DNA from: Anisakis pegreffii
Taxonomy: Eukaryota; Nematoda; Chromadorea; Rhabditida; Anisakidae
NCBI GenBank assembly: GCA_035041965.1
Contig: JAPYMA010001176.1
Location: 37,241 to 101,240, forward strand
DNA: 64,000 nt
Reading direction: 5' to 3'
Shown: piece after piece, positions 44,156-56,000 of the stretch
Layout: each line of letters starts with the position of its first letter
Numbering within the stretch: position 1 is the first letter of the stretch
Made by a program: the position numbers and the translations under genes
Notes under the pieces: generated by a model
Database searches by the model: none
What the model was told of the DNA's origin: nothing
What the model saw: the letters and a program-made list of their open reading frames with translations, nothing else

Positions 44156-47100
44156 TTAATTTGCTTGTGACGTGAGAAACATGAGAAATGTGGAGAATAT
44201 CGGATATATTGGTACTTTCGTAAGAACTGGCGAAAGGTGGTTAACTTTTGTTCAGAAGAATATGAGTGTGATAAATTGAAGACATTCGATCTCTAGAGGT
44301 ATGAATTCTTGTCTTTTGTATACAAATCAAACGCTTAACTATCACACTGCATGGTACGATTAATGTACACGATCAATTTGGTAGGTGTACACGAGTTATG
44401 CAGCTGGGTGATCCTCCACCTGCTGTCAATAATCAATCTTTGCATTATTTAACGCATCGTCCAGTTGTTCAGCTGTGCAAGGTGATACCGAGTTTGTTGG
44501 GGTCATTTTGAGGTCTTTCCTGATGAGTTTGAGAATCGTGATTAACACCACCATAGAGTCTTTCATTTCTGTTATTTCTGTTATATTTGACTGAATACGT
44601 AACATGTTGAATCATGCCTCTCAATTCAACTACGCAATAAGATGAGTATAAATGTGACAGTATCTCTCACAGTCAATGACTGAACACGTGAGTTATATAC
44701 CTCTCAAAACTCAGTTTTTTCGAAATCAACAAAGAGAGTTCACTCGCAAATTTAAAAAATCATTTATCAACAATACTATATCTCCGCTATCCATAAGATT
44801 TTCACCAGCGTTGTTCCGCCTTTCGCATATACTCTGCAGTCAGTAAACTGCATTAAAACATGTGAACCTCAGAAAGAAACTCATACCAACAAAAAGATCA
44901 AGAAAAGAGAGTGCTGCACATTCAATCAACAAAAAAAAATGCTCCCGTGAACGAATCCTGAGAACGAAGCAAATGTACTGAGCGATACTATCAATTTGCT
45001 GATATTGAATTGATATTTCGTTGGATCTGAAGTAGAAGAAGAGACTGTTCGTAGTAAAGGTGTGGTATTGCAACAAAAAGAGATTGAATGAACGGATGCA
45101 AATTGTGAAATTGAGGATGCGTTTGATTGATGATATTCCTCGATAGGCTGATACTTTTGCTGTTAGGTAGTTGCGATGGTTGGTGTGCAATTTAACAAGT
45201 GATCTTGAGGTTCGAAGTTTTACATTCTCTACGAGTGAAGTGTAAACTATCAAACGCAATGAATGAATGAATTTAGTCAGTCGCCATCAGCAGCACATTT
45301 CCATCCGGTCCTCTTGTCTGTTCCCTTTGGTGTGTTGCTTTCGCTTCCTTCCTTCTCCATTCGGCTGCTGAAAGCAATATTTTGTTCTGGTCTGATTTAA
45401 TCTGGACTATCAACTCATCTGATTATCATTATTATTCTGAATATTGGTGGCGAGTGGTTGAGAGCACTTTTGGAAGTTGTTCTAAGAAGTTCAAAATCGT
45501 AATCATGAAGGCTGCTTTCAAGCGTTTTCTCCACTCCGTAAGTGTTGTTTCGCGAAATAAGACACCAACCGACCGCGTTACGATTCTATTTCCAAACACG
45601 GTCTGAAAAATCATGAACACTGTTCACATAAAAGATTATGATTCGATGAGACAAGCATGTAAATGAACCCCAATGAGCAGAACATGTGAATGCATGAGAG
45701 TTCTTAACCGATCGAGTATTCCAGCTGTTGGAGGACAAATCGTCTGTCCGAAAATCAACGCTGAATATGTCTGATGCTGAAGCGAAGAGAGCAAAAGCCA
45801 AAGAGGAGGTTCCATTATCACTCCTCATTCAAAAACTCTTTTTTTCGTCGCATCCTTAATTTCAGAGCCATTTAATAGTAACTGTTATGTGGAGATGTGA
45901 ATTTTTGAAAGTAAATTAAGAATTCCAAAACAAGAAATAAACAGTTCATTGAAGGCACATTGAAGTGTGATAAAAGAATTGATGGAACCGATGTTGTGTT
46001 CTTATCATTATCGTGTGATAACAAGTCATGCGATAACCTGTGATAATAAACTGATTAAGGAAGAAGCAAAGAAGAAAGCGAGAAGATTTGGTACAGTTAG
46101 TTCTCTGATGGATCGTTTCAAGCAGTCACAGCCGAAATCTGATGAATTTACGTCAGTTTGACTGAATTTTTCCGAACAGCTTTCAAATATTCTAAAATAT
46201 TCAAATTTCAATGCAGAATTTTTGAAATAATCTCGCTTTTGAGTTTTTCCCCAGTTGAAATCCCTAATTGGAATGTTTGAATTTGTTGAAAACAGACTGA
46301 TTCTCCCCAATAAAGTGTGCCAATCAAGCATTAGAATTCCGTTCATCAGGATATCGATCCGCAGAAAGTAACTATCTACAGAGCAATTTTTTGCACAAAG
46401 CAATATTTTCATGAAGATAAGTCACTGCTGATCTCTTTCAGTTACAAGAGGTCACCGATGCTTGAAAAGAAGGAAGAGCCACGACCTAAAAGAAAGTTTG
46501 CGCCGTTAGTGAAACCCGTGATCACCGATGACTTCGATAAACAGGTCAGTTCAGGCATTTCTGAGATTCTCTCTGCATCAAATTATGGCTAATTCACCCA
46601 TTCCGCAGCTCTGCTACACTCTGATCTCTGTACAAAATCTGTCGTTAAGTCTTCATTCGTTTCGCTCCCTCTTATTGTCATGGCGAAATGAAATGATGAT
46701 TGAGCTTAACTCATCTTGAAAATTAAAAACAAAAAACTTCGTTTCAGATGGAAGAAATTCGTGCAAAAATAGCGGCCGGTAACAGCCAGTTGAGTACACA
46801 ATACGAGAATTTGAAAAAAGGCATTTCAACGGTAACCGATGACGCACGAAGGAATGTTCTCGAGGAGAAACACAAAAACTTATTGAATGAAATGGCGGAT
46901 GTCTTTGAGTGAGATCTTTCCTACTGTTGCGATTTTCTCAGTTCGAATGGGCGATTCATTGCTTTAAGTTTGCAAAAAAAAAATATTTTGCAATTACATT
47001 TCTGATGGATTTTGGTTTACTCAACTGCATAGCGGATGGATGAACTGCTATTTTAAAATAGGGCAACAACTGTCGACGAACAACAAAAGTTTGCTTATCA

Positions 47101-50100
47101 TATCGTAACAAATGATAACAAATGAGAATACAACTGTAGCATATAGTAACAAGACAGTTGCCATTTTCATTTGATGAGCGGGCAAAACATTGGCGAAAAT
47201 TGTGCAACCAGCGAAATTCCAGCTCAAAATTATTGTAATACTAAAATTTGTAGTTGATTATTGCATTAATTTGATCTCGATCGCGATCGCGATCAAATTG
47301 TCTCCTGATAAAACGAAATCAGTGGGTCTGCGGATGTCAATGAAGTATTTTGGAGATTCTCTGAGATAGATAAGAAGACCAGTCCCCATGGATCCTCCTT
47401 AAATAGCCTGTAAAAAACGATTATGGCTTCAGTAAAGCAGATGATGATGCACGCAAATGGAAAGAGCAGCGAGCGGCTGAGTACGAGAAAGACTTGAAAC
47501 GGCAGCAAGAAGAGTTACATCGCGCAAAACCAGCCAAAGTTGTGCCTCAGAAAGCACAACCCGAGGTCTGAAGACTTTATGTTTCTTTAAAACAAACGAA
47601 GTCAATCAGTTGATTATCATTCGGATTCCTCAAATGTTCCCCAGCCTCGTTTTGATGCCTTATCAAAAGAGTGTGTTTTTGATGTTCTTCAGCCCACTCC
47701 ACTAGATGAACGCAAGAGAACCGTACGAAAGTTAAAGCCACAATCGGAAACTCAAAACGAGACGAGCAAAACGACCCCGCTGAGCTTTGCAACCGAACCA
47801 AAGAAGGCGTCCGAACGAAAAGGTCGTTTATGCGGAATTTCACTTACCCGGATATTACTATCAACTTCAGGCGAATATCAGATCCAGGAAACAATTCAGA
47901 ATTGCGAAGATTTCTCAAGACTAAGATCATAGATTACGTTCAGTCACTTGTCAATGAACTTAAATTTGAAAGTAGAATTCAGAAGTGAGATCTCGAAGCA
48001 GTCCTTAAATAATCCTTCTTTTATCGACGAGCAAAGTATCGACTAGTGTTGGGAACCGCAAGATTTTTCTCGGTGGTCGCCGACCGAGAGCCCTTACCGC
48101 AACTCGGTATTCACCGACCGCATAATTTTGAGCATCGGTCGGTTGCCGATCGGTTGTAACCTCGGGGCGATTTGCCACCGCAACCGAGCGAGCACGCTCT
48201 GTCGGTTGCGGTCGGTAGTCACCGATGGGTCGGTAATCACCGCAACTCGGTATTCACCGATGGTCAGGAACCACCGCAAAACCGTCGGTGACTACTCACC
48301 GATTTTCGCTGGTCACCGACCCAACACTAGTATCGACTGATTGATTAATTAAGTTCTACCCTATTGTTGACAGTTTGTTTATTTCAATCTGTGATCATAA
48401 CGGATCATATACCCAGCTCATTAGATCCTTCAAAATTTCTGATTCAGATTCAAAACACAATTCATCGAATCATGTATGGGTCAGGACATAATACTAAAAT
48501 TAGATCTGCCCTGATTTGTGTTTATGGACTTCCGCTGTATTCAGACACAAGAAGTTAAGAAGCAGTGAATGATGATAATAATCCCCTTTAGAAGAACCAA
48601 TCAAGACGACTAAAGCAACAACTGCGACAGCACAATCGCAGATAAGCACTGCCCAAAAACAGCCTGTGGCATCGAAATTTGCCCAACCTCAACTATCTAA
48701 AGCAGAAACTGCCCCGAAAACAATCCCATCAAGCGGCATTCCAAAGCCAACACAGCTCACAAGTCCAATCGAGGCAGCTGCGGCCAGCATAATGAAAGGA
48801 GTACCGCGGAAAGCGGTTGGCACCCCTTCTCCGACACCTCAAAAAACCCCCGTTTCTAGTAGTGCTGAAGTAAAGAAGGATTCTGGGCCGAGGAAGCAAT
48901 CTGGTGAGGGCAAGTTTTATTCTGGTTCTTTTCAAAACACCAGATTCAGAAAGTTGAAAATAAAAAGTTGTGAATTTATTGGGATTCTGAAATTTCTTAG
49001 AGAATTTGAGCGCAGTGAGACATATCACAGTTCCTATTTCAACACGCCAAGATATCCAGCTATCGTTAACATCTGCATCACTGCAATCATCCCAAATTCA
49101 TCCAGTATATCAACGCGATCCGTGACCGGTCAATCTGCCTAAAGACATTTAGTCTAACGAGAGTTTGCCTAAAGACAAATTGCCTAACGGATAGTTTGCC
49201 TAACTTACGGGTCTAATGGATAATTCGCCTAACAGGCAAACTGTTCCTCAGACAAACTGTCCGTTAGGCAAGCTTTCCGTTAGTTAATGTGTCTTTAGAC
49301 AAATTGTCATTAGGCTAAATGTCTTTGGACAGATTGACTGGGTACTAGGTGATCTATCCATACACCACTTTTTTTAAGAAGAACCTATCTCAGTGATTAT
49401 ATGATCATTTGATCCCATGAGATTAAAATTATGATGACGATTAAGGCACACAGTCATTTAAAGGCCTCCGAATTCGAATCGCATCGCGCAGTCGAGATCT
49501 CGCTTTTTCAGGTCTGGCGGCATTTGCTGAGAAGTTCGATAAGCCCATTGGAACTGGAATTGGGACGGGCTCAACGCAAGTGAAACAACAGCAAAGTGCT
49601 AAGCCGAGTCCTTTGAGCGCTTCCACTGCCTCGAAACAACTTCCGTCCACGTCCACAGCTCAAAGTCCGGCTACTACTCCGGTACCCAAAAAAGATGAGA
49701 ACATTCCGGCACATCGACTAGATCCTGAACGACGAAAGAGTGAGATTAAGTGTGATGGCGCTGCTGCGAATCGAATCAAACGAGTATGTTGCGATGTTGA
49801 TATATCAGAATTATTGCATATAATACTTTGTGCTAAAATTTGTACTTCACAGCTTCATCACGCGATACTTTGCAGTTTTGTGACAGAGTTACAACGATAG
49901 AATGACTCTGAGATTTCGTATTATTCTTGGAATCTTTCAGCTCTGTCGCAACCACAACAACACATCATTAATGCTGCACTCTGTACCGATAAAATTTGGA
50001 ATTTGACTGTTTTTGGTCTTAGATGATTGGTATTTCTGATGATAGAGTGTGTGTATTTAGGTGCTTGGAAACGCAGAAAATAAGAGCGGGGCAAAGCGAT

Positions 50101-51635
50101 ATGGTGTGCAACGAAAGAAGACGGAGGAGTTGATGAATTTTGCGAAAGATAAAACAAATCAAATTCAAGATGTCGTCGTATGTTATGAACATATTGTGAC
50201 AGTATTCCGTATCGATTGATGAATAGTTTCGACAGAGGAGAAATCGTTGTATATGATTAATGTTACGGGTGTTAAGATTGTTCGAGTAACAATGATGGAT
50301 AGCATGTGAATTATTTGCTGATTATGATCTGAGTTTGCATCGTTTTACGATTTTTAATTTGAATGACTACATTTTTTGACTTCTTTTAAAGGATAAGGAT
50401 AAACCACACCGTCAACAGTGTGTGCATCGACGAAATCGTTTCATTCGAAAACCATTCGATATTGACGATCTTCTTGGTTTCGATAAAGAGAACACCTTTG
50501 AGGATGTACGTTTATTGATATGAATTCTGCACATTCTCCCCAGAATTTCAGATTTGCTGCATTTAAGAGGATTTTTTCCCTTATCTGCTGCAAGCATGCT
50601 TCGTGATCGACCCAATAGTACGGTTCGGTCAAATTTTTTGAGTTTAAGCTGCATATTGCGTTATGAAATTGTTTGTCGAAAATCGCACGCAGCGGATTGT
50701 CTTGTATCCATTTGAACAGAGGAGCAAGAAAATTTCGGTAACAAAATAATGTGCTTGTTGAGGAACAATAAAGAACCTTCATCGTTTGTTCATTTGCTAT
50801 TCCGGCTTTTCGTCGCTTCAGAAAGGTAGCTGTAAAAAGCTAAATAAAATATGAGCTATTGAAAAGTTTCAGTTCGAGATACGTTTCGCAGCATCGGCAC
50901 GTGATAAGCGGCCAGCCGCTCAAAAACAAGCGAGCAGTCCGAAAAAGAAACGGAGGGTTGAACATAAGAAAATTTGGATCAGTGAACTTCAGGTAAATAG
51001 TCTCAGATCACTTATAACAGTTCTTGATGAAATCAACTTCTTCAATATAAAATCAACGCCGGCTTGCCTGGTTGGGCTCTAGCAACGGTATTGGGCATTT
51101 GAACTGAAACCAGTTCCTACGATTTTTCAACTTCATGCAGAAAATTTCGTACATTTCCGATAGCATAGCAAAGTTTAGTGGACGAAAAACTGACAAAAAA
51201 TAACTGAGTGAATTTATTGTTTTCGAGTTCTTGAAGGGAACGGAATGATTGTCGACGTGACTCGATTTTTATCGTTGTTACAATCAGAGATGTCTGCGTG
51301 ATTCGATTTTTTTTTGCTTTTGACTGAGCATCGAAGATAAAACATTTTGCAAATGTCTCATTGACGTCAACAGTGAAAGGAATGCGTTGACGAAAAACTA
51401 TTGAAGAAAGTGCCGAAAATAGTAGAATATCGAGATTCAGATCACTATTCAAGTTGTTTTTCCGTTGGTTTATCTACGAAAACCATCTGAGAGTGCGTGA
51501 TGAATTAGCAGAGAACAAGAACAAGTTTTTTGTTGATCATTTTGCACAGAATAAATTGAAACCGATTCGTTTCAGGACATCGACAAACTCTATAAAACAT
51601 CAGAACTTCGTGATATAATCGACTCTGCGAAGTGA
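37707..51635 (+). CDS. Large acidic, coiled-coil, NLS-bearing protein (unrecognised)
   Basis: Not recognised; 25 exons, about 1,241 residues. Exons: 37707-37745 (ATG), 38156-38332, 38865-39030, 39277-39378, 39920-40043, 40500-40651, 41004-41122, 41258-41383, 41766-42137, 42435-42533, 42803-43000, 43339-43526, 43859-44024, 45725-45808, 46060-46151, 46442-46544, 46748-46908, 47433-47565, 47693-47822, 48592-48903, 49512-49783, 50061-50177, 50392-50505, 50873-50992, 51576-51635 (TGA). All junctions keep frame. Order: a start [13 protein letters not shown]; a Glu tract (about 30-65); an RS-like patch ([14 protein letters not shown]); a second Glu/Asp tract (about 335-460) with a duplicated [16 protein letters not shown]; Ala/Pro/Ser/Thr-rich spacer; a basic patch with [15 protein letters not shown]; a probable coiled coil (about 770-865); another Pro/Ser/Thr-rich spacer; and a conserved-looking end with [17 protein letters not shown], a bipartite NLS-like [17 protein letters not shown] and [16 protein letters not shown]. 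An optional exon may start at 38601. AATAAA follows at 52104. Nuclear or cytoskeletal roles are both possible. Confidence 0.8.
41563..41711. mobile_element. TTAGGC foldback element, copy D
   Basis: Perfect 17-bp inverted ends CGGACAATTTGCCTAAA / TTTAGGCAAATTGTCCG. It is flanked by an exact 9-bp duplication GTATTTGAC (41554-41562 and 41712-41720). It lies in an intron of the large acidic-protein gene, 54 bp upstream of the acceptor of exon 41766-42137. Confidence 0.92.
41891..41992 (+). repeat. In-frame 51-bp tandem duplication in coding sequence
   Basis: Two adjacent 51-bp units (41891-41941 and 41942-41992) encode [20 protein letters not shown] repeats with a few silent or conservative differences. 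Both keep the reading frame of exon 41766-42137. Confidence 0.9.
42249..42419. mobile_element. TA-flanked foldback MITE, copy 1
   Basis: Bounded by TAGTGATGTCTCTAT on the left and ATAGAGGCATCACTA on the right, which are imperfect inverted repeats with TA at each edge, as in Tc1/mariner-type insertions. The interior alternates CTGTTCTATTCTGTTC-like motifs with their complements GAACAGGAATAGAACAG, so the whole element folds back. The acceptor of exon 42435-42533 lies 15 bp downstream. Confidence 0.8.
43108..43305 (+). repeat. Dispersed repeat R3, copy b
   Basis: Carries GAGCATTATCCGTCG, CTGAATCCGATTATACAAAGAA, TTGAAAATGGCACTC and GATCAAATGTACAGAG in the same order as the copies near 53.5-54.4 kb. 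Intronic and non-coding. Confidence 0.65.
44025..45724 (+). other. Long intron of the large acidic-protein gene
   Basis: 1.7 kb with no coding exon recognised on either strand. It begins 44 bp before an AT microsatellite. Confidence 0.6.
44069..44152. repeat. (AT)n microsatellite
   Basis: About 84 bp of uninterrupted AT dinucleotides starting 45 bp after the donor site at 44024/44025. The alternating Ile/Tyr open frame across it is an artefact. Confidence 0.97.
48044..48329. mobile_element. hAT-like MITE
   Basis: A 286-bp GC-richer element with 10-bp terminal inverted repeats TAGTGTTGGG / CCCAACACTA and a perfect 8-bp target duplication GTATCGAC (48036-48043 and 48330-48337). Both are hallmarks of hAT transposition. 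The interior is full of short CGGT(C/G)GGT and ACCGACCG units in both orientations. No coding sequence. Intronic in the large acidic-protein gene. Confidence 0.9.
49121..49345. mobile_element. TTAGGC foldback element, copy E
   Basis: The left end is CGTGACCGGTCAATCTGCC and the right end CAGATTGACTGGGTAC, with the same internal GCCTAA/TTAGGC units as the other copies. The flanking 9-mers match at only 6 positions (AACGCGATC vs TAGGTGATC), so the duplication has decayed. Intronic in the large acidic-protein gene. Confidence 0.8.
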
Positions 51636-52103
51636 TTTCGTCTTGTTGTTGCTTTTCAGTATTTTTACAGTATGACATGTATTATATTTTTTCGATCGAG
51701 TCATTTATTCAATTCGGTGATCTGCTTCTGAAAGAGTGTCTGTGTGTGCTTTGAATATTTCGTTGTAAATTGGTAACTGTCGTCGTGAAATTCTCAAATA
51801 TTATGGTCTAAGTTTTTAGTGAAGAGCAAAATCTTCAGTGTATTAGAGATTAAAGTTTAATGGTTACGAAATGTTCATGTAAGACGCAAAAAATTGATGC
51901 GTCTTTTGAATGATCTTGTTTAGCAATGTGCGTATGAGGATATTACCGTGGCAGTAATATTGTGATACCGGTTATATGCTGTTGTTTCTGATAATGTCAC
52001 CTTGTATGCATGCATCCCGCTTCGTTGCCATATATAAAGATTCAGTGTACATACTTGAATATTTATTGTGCTTTTGAATGTTCGTTTATTGACAAATTTG
52101 TGC

Positions 52104-52109
52104 AATAAA
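52104..52109 (+). terminator. Poly(A) signal AATAAA
   Basis: AATAAA lies 469 bp after the stop codon of the large acidic-protein gene, followed by an AT-rich stretch. It is the best candidate cleavage signal for that gene. Confidence 0.5.
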
Positions 52110-52171
52110 TGTAAAGAATTATGATTTTTGAATTTTTGGACAGCGACCTTTTGCATATGCAGATGTTATAT

Positions 52172-52308
52172 TAGTGATCGGGTTGGAGCGAAATTTCGGT
52201 CGGTCCGAATCCGATCGAGTTGGCATCGCGTCATTCCGACAGTCGGAATTCCGACCGACTTTTCAAATTGCTCGGTCGGAATCCGACCGTCGCTCGAATC
52301 ACATCAGT
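52172..52308. mobile_element. Small foldback element with near-perfect 9-bp duplication
   Basis: Flanked by ATGTTATAT (52163-52171) and ATGTTGTAT (52309-52317). The interior is an imperfect palindrome built of CGGTCGGTCCGAATCCG and GGTCGGAATCCGACCG, with weak terminal similarity (TAGTGATCGGG / GAATCACATCAG). No coding sequence. Confidence 0.6.
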
Positions 52309-52490
52309 ATGTTGTATTATGAGGAAACGATAAGACGTAAGAGTGAAGGGAACACCACTTCAAAAATTTTCCGCTGTTGAAGTCAAATCATTCAAAGTGG
52401 CGATGGGGAGTTAGAAGCTTTACGCCCATGAATCGCTAACGCACTAAACACAAAGCGGTTATCGCTACTTACGCAATCATGTTCATTGGA

Positions 52491-52672
52491 TAATAGATAC
52501 AAGCCGGATCATAGCCTGGCTCAGGCTCACAACATTAATGATATTGCTACACCACTCGGTTTCAAGCAAAACTTTCCTCCGCGAACGGGAATCGAACCCG
52601 CAGCGTACCAATCAATTACCGGTTGGGGCTCTACCCCTGAGTTTTGCCCGAAACCGAGTGATGTACCAATAG
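52491..52672. mobile_element. tRNA-derived SINE, copy 2
   Basis: The minus strand reads a tRNA-like head (GGGTAGAGCCCCAACCGG, B box GGTTCGATTCC, CGCGGAGGAAAG), then the same body and tail as the copy at 29.1 kb, ending TTGTATCTATTA at 52491. At the head it is joined to an inverted body fragment (GCCCGAAACCGAGTGATG, plus strand), so it too is head to head, but with one arm shortened. Confidence 0.75.
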
Positions 52673-53059
52673 TAATCATGTTAAAAAAATTTTCATATGC
52701 ATTTCGGAACTGTGTAACTATGTAAGCCTCTTCAACTCATAACATACAAATACTTTGAACTCTGCAAATTTCACGTGATAAGCTGGACAAGACCTGCAAG
52801 GTCTTGAGAGCCTGCTGCAACCTCACCATATAGACTCGACTTCTGGCTAACATCTGCCATAGTTTCGAGAGTATTTTCTCGATGTGTTAGGGAATAACTG
52901 GGACTGATTACTTGCGATAACTCAGCGAGGATCTATCATCACGGCGAGATATTATCGTGGTTTGACTAAACGACTGCATGGCGTAATGATGCATTAACTA
53001 GCATAAAATGCACGTTGAGATTAAGAATGCACACGTTATGAGCATTTTAAGGTGTGAAG

Positions 53060-56000
53060 ATGCTGAAGAGGAATAATAGCAATCCGATATGTTTGACTGT
53101 ATGCATATTGTGCATTATCGCAAGCACTCATTCCGTCGACATTCTCATTTACACTCCGTCGTTCAGTCGTAACTACGTTCAAACATTCTCAAGAATCGCA
53201 GAAACACTCGCAGATGAAGGACACAATGTGGTAGGTTTCAGGGATTTTATTGCTTTTGCTGGACTTAGCTTCGAGATTATTTGTTTTATCCACTGGGATT
53301 GATGCCGAAAGAGAGAATATCTTCACGAATCAAATTGGACAGTGTGCAAAACCCACTTTAAACCGTTGGAGACACTGGTAGTATGTTTGCAAGTTACTAC
53401 TAGCAGTTTCTCAATGTGAACACAGTAAGTGCATGTTTATTGGGAACACCTGGGCGCAGGAGTAGCCTCAAGAAATTGATAAGGATTAATAAACATGATT
53501 GATAAGCATCAAGATTAAATGCAGGAAGACTAGAGGTGTAATGAAGTCTCTCAGCTAGATGTTATAGGCTTGGAAATTGGCGATATCTTTGAAACTAGCA
53601 TTATCAATCGACTCTGTACACACTTTTCTGATTATAAAGAATCCGATTGTGCAAAGAATTCGCATGTTACTGGGCAAAGCTCAAAATACACTCATGTTAC
53701 TCACATCAGGACATTTTGGATTGATCAGCACTGAGATCAAACATGTAGAGTGAGGCGGTGGGAAGAAATCACTCGGCTAGTCGCTACAGGGGTTTGGGAT
53801 TTGGCGATGTCTTTGAAACTAAGCATTATCCATCGACATTATATATAGTTTTCCGATAATAGAGAATTTTCTGAATCTGATTTTGCAAAGAACTGGCGTG
53901 TTGATGGGCAAAGCAAAGGATACAGCTAGGTTGAAAATGGTACTCGTGACATTCTAGATTGTGATCAAATGTTCTGAGTGAGTCGGTACAAACGAATGGC
54001 TCAACTGAATGACTTACCTTTGGACAATTCAGCTATATCATTAAGACCAAGTTTTATTAGTTAGCAACATGTTGCGAATAGTGATGTCTCTGTTCCACGT
54101 TTTTGAAAGCTGTTCTATTCTGTTCTGTTCCTCTTCAAAAACGGCTCTATCCTTCTCTGTTCTTTGCGTTCCTCGTTTGAGAACTATTCTATTCTATTCC
54201 TTGGAATAGAACAGGAATAGAATAGTTTAACTGGAATAGATACCTCACTAGTTGTGAATAAGCCATTATCTTCTAGCAAATCTGAGCTCACAATTTGCTT
54301 GAAAATGGTGCTCTTGATAATCTAATAGCATTAAATCGTTGATCGTGTTAGAGAACGAATGCATTGAGTTAGGAGTCCAATGCGATCACCCGGCCGTACG
54401 ATTCATTTGGTCAAATTTACCTAGACTTCTGAACTTTAGAATATCCAGTCAGTAATATATTTGCTTTTCTCGGAGCTTACAATCGTCATATTCCCTACGT
54501 AACATGTCAGTTCTTTGCAAAATCGGATTCAGAAGATTCTTTATTATCGGAAAACTATATATAATATCGATGGATAATGTTTGGTTTCACAGACGTCGCC
54601 AAATTCCAATCCCTATAGCAACGTAAAGCAGTGCAAATCATTCAGTGGTTGATCAATCTGAGTGTGCAATCAGCCTGAGAATGACACTCTTGGAAATTTT
54701 ATATTGATTTGGAACAGATTCTTGGTGAAGCACTATTTTAATGCAAACAACCCTTGCAAATCTCATCTTAATTTCAAGGTTATGGTTATCCCTGAGTATA
54801 AAGAAACAGATGCGATTAGCGATAAGCTCGTGAACGTGATTCGGATGAATGTTGATTCTGGTGAATATACTCGATTCTTATCAGATTATGCCTCAAATAT
54901 GTTTGAGTACGACACAATTGGTCTAGCCGGCAGAATTCGCTGGCAGAATACAATGGCATCGATGTGTGAAAGTTAGTCGCCTCATCTCTTGAACTCACTA
55001 ATTTCTCCCAATACTCAGCTTTGCATGTCATGCGCTTTCCTCAGACTTTCTCGAGTTGTCACGAATTTGATATCTTTAGAACATTTAGCAGAGTTGAACT
55101 CAAATATAATATTCTCTTTAGAGTGTAAAGTAACAACATCATAACGAATGTGTATATGATCAACTGTTTCAATGCACATCAGTAGTAAACTTTTAAACCT
55201 CTGAAATAAGCCTTGGTCCGAATCATGCAACAATGTGGTGTCTTTTGTCTTTTACAATTCTGCACAAGTCTCGCATCCTCTTCGGAACTTTTTCCATATT
55301 TGGTTACGATGAAAATGAAAAATCTCTAGGATAAAAATAATTTGAGACGCATTCAATCCGAATTTTAGGCGTTCTCAGTCGAAGCGATGAATTGAATTAT
55401 CTGCGGAATCTGAATTTTACAATTGGATTCGTTGGATCGTTGGATTATTGTGGTGTAGGAATAATGCGTTTGTTGGGCATTCCAAATTTTATTTTAGTAA
55501 CCGATGCGGCAATGTCTGAGGACGTGGCCTTCTTACTCGGTTGGTTTGGAAATTATTCTGCCTGTTTTCATTCCGATTTCAGATTCTTCCTTATGCTCCG
55601 TTGATGTAGGATGCTATTTTGATTCTCTGAGAGAAATTCAGTCTGTCCATTGCCTGAGAATCCAATTTATTCGCCCTGAACTTTTAATTATTTGAAATTT
55701 CAGCGTTCGAGCATTTTTAGGTGTACCAGAACCTCTGTGCTACGTTCCGGTTGTTGAGGAAAACGATTTGGGTACCGCTATGACACTTCGAGAAAGAATT
55801 CACAATGTTTATATGTAACTTTCATTAGTATCTTTCATGAACATCATGTTTTGAAATGTTTTATGAGAGTTATGCAAAGCTAAGTTGAAGAAGCTGTAAG
55901 CTCAGTTATGCCAGTAAGATATAGGCAATACTAATTTTGTAAGCCTCGTCAGAATTTCCAGTCCTCCAGACGACTATTTCAATGCTTTCAACCCTTAATA

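Larger units (their letters stand above)
51636..53059. other. Interval between the acidic-protein gene and UGT-A
   Basis: Holds the 3' UTR and poly(A) signal of the upstream gene (52104), a small foldback element (52172-52308) and a second SINE copy (52491-52672). No exon seen. Confidence 0.6.

Noticed and set aside
43854..44159. Open frame ending in a long Ile-Tyr repeat
   Set aside because: It runs past a good donor at 44025 into the AT microsatellite; only 43859-44024 is coding.
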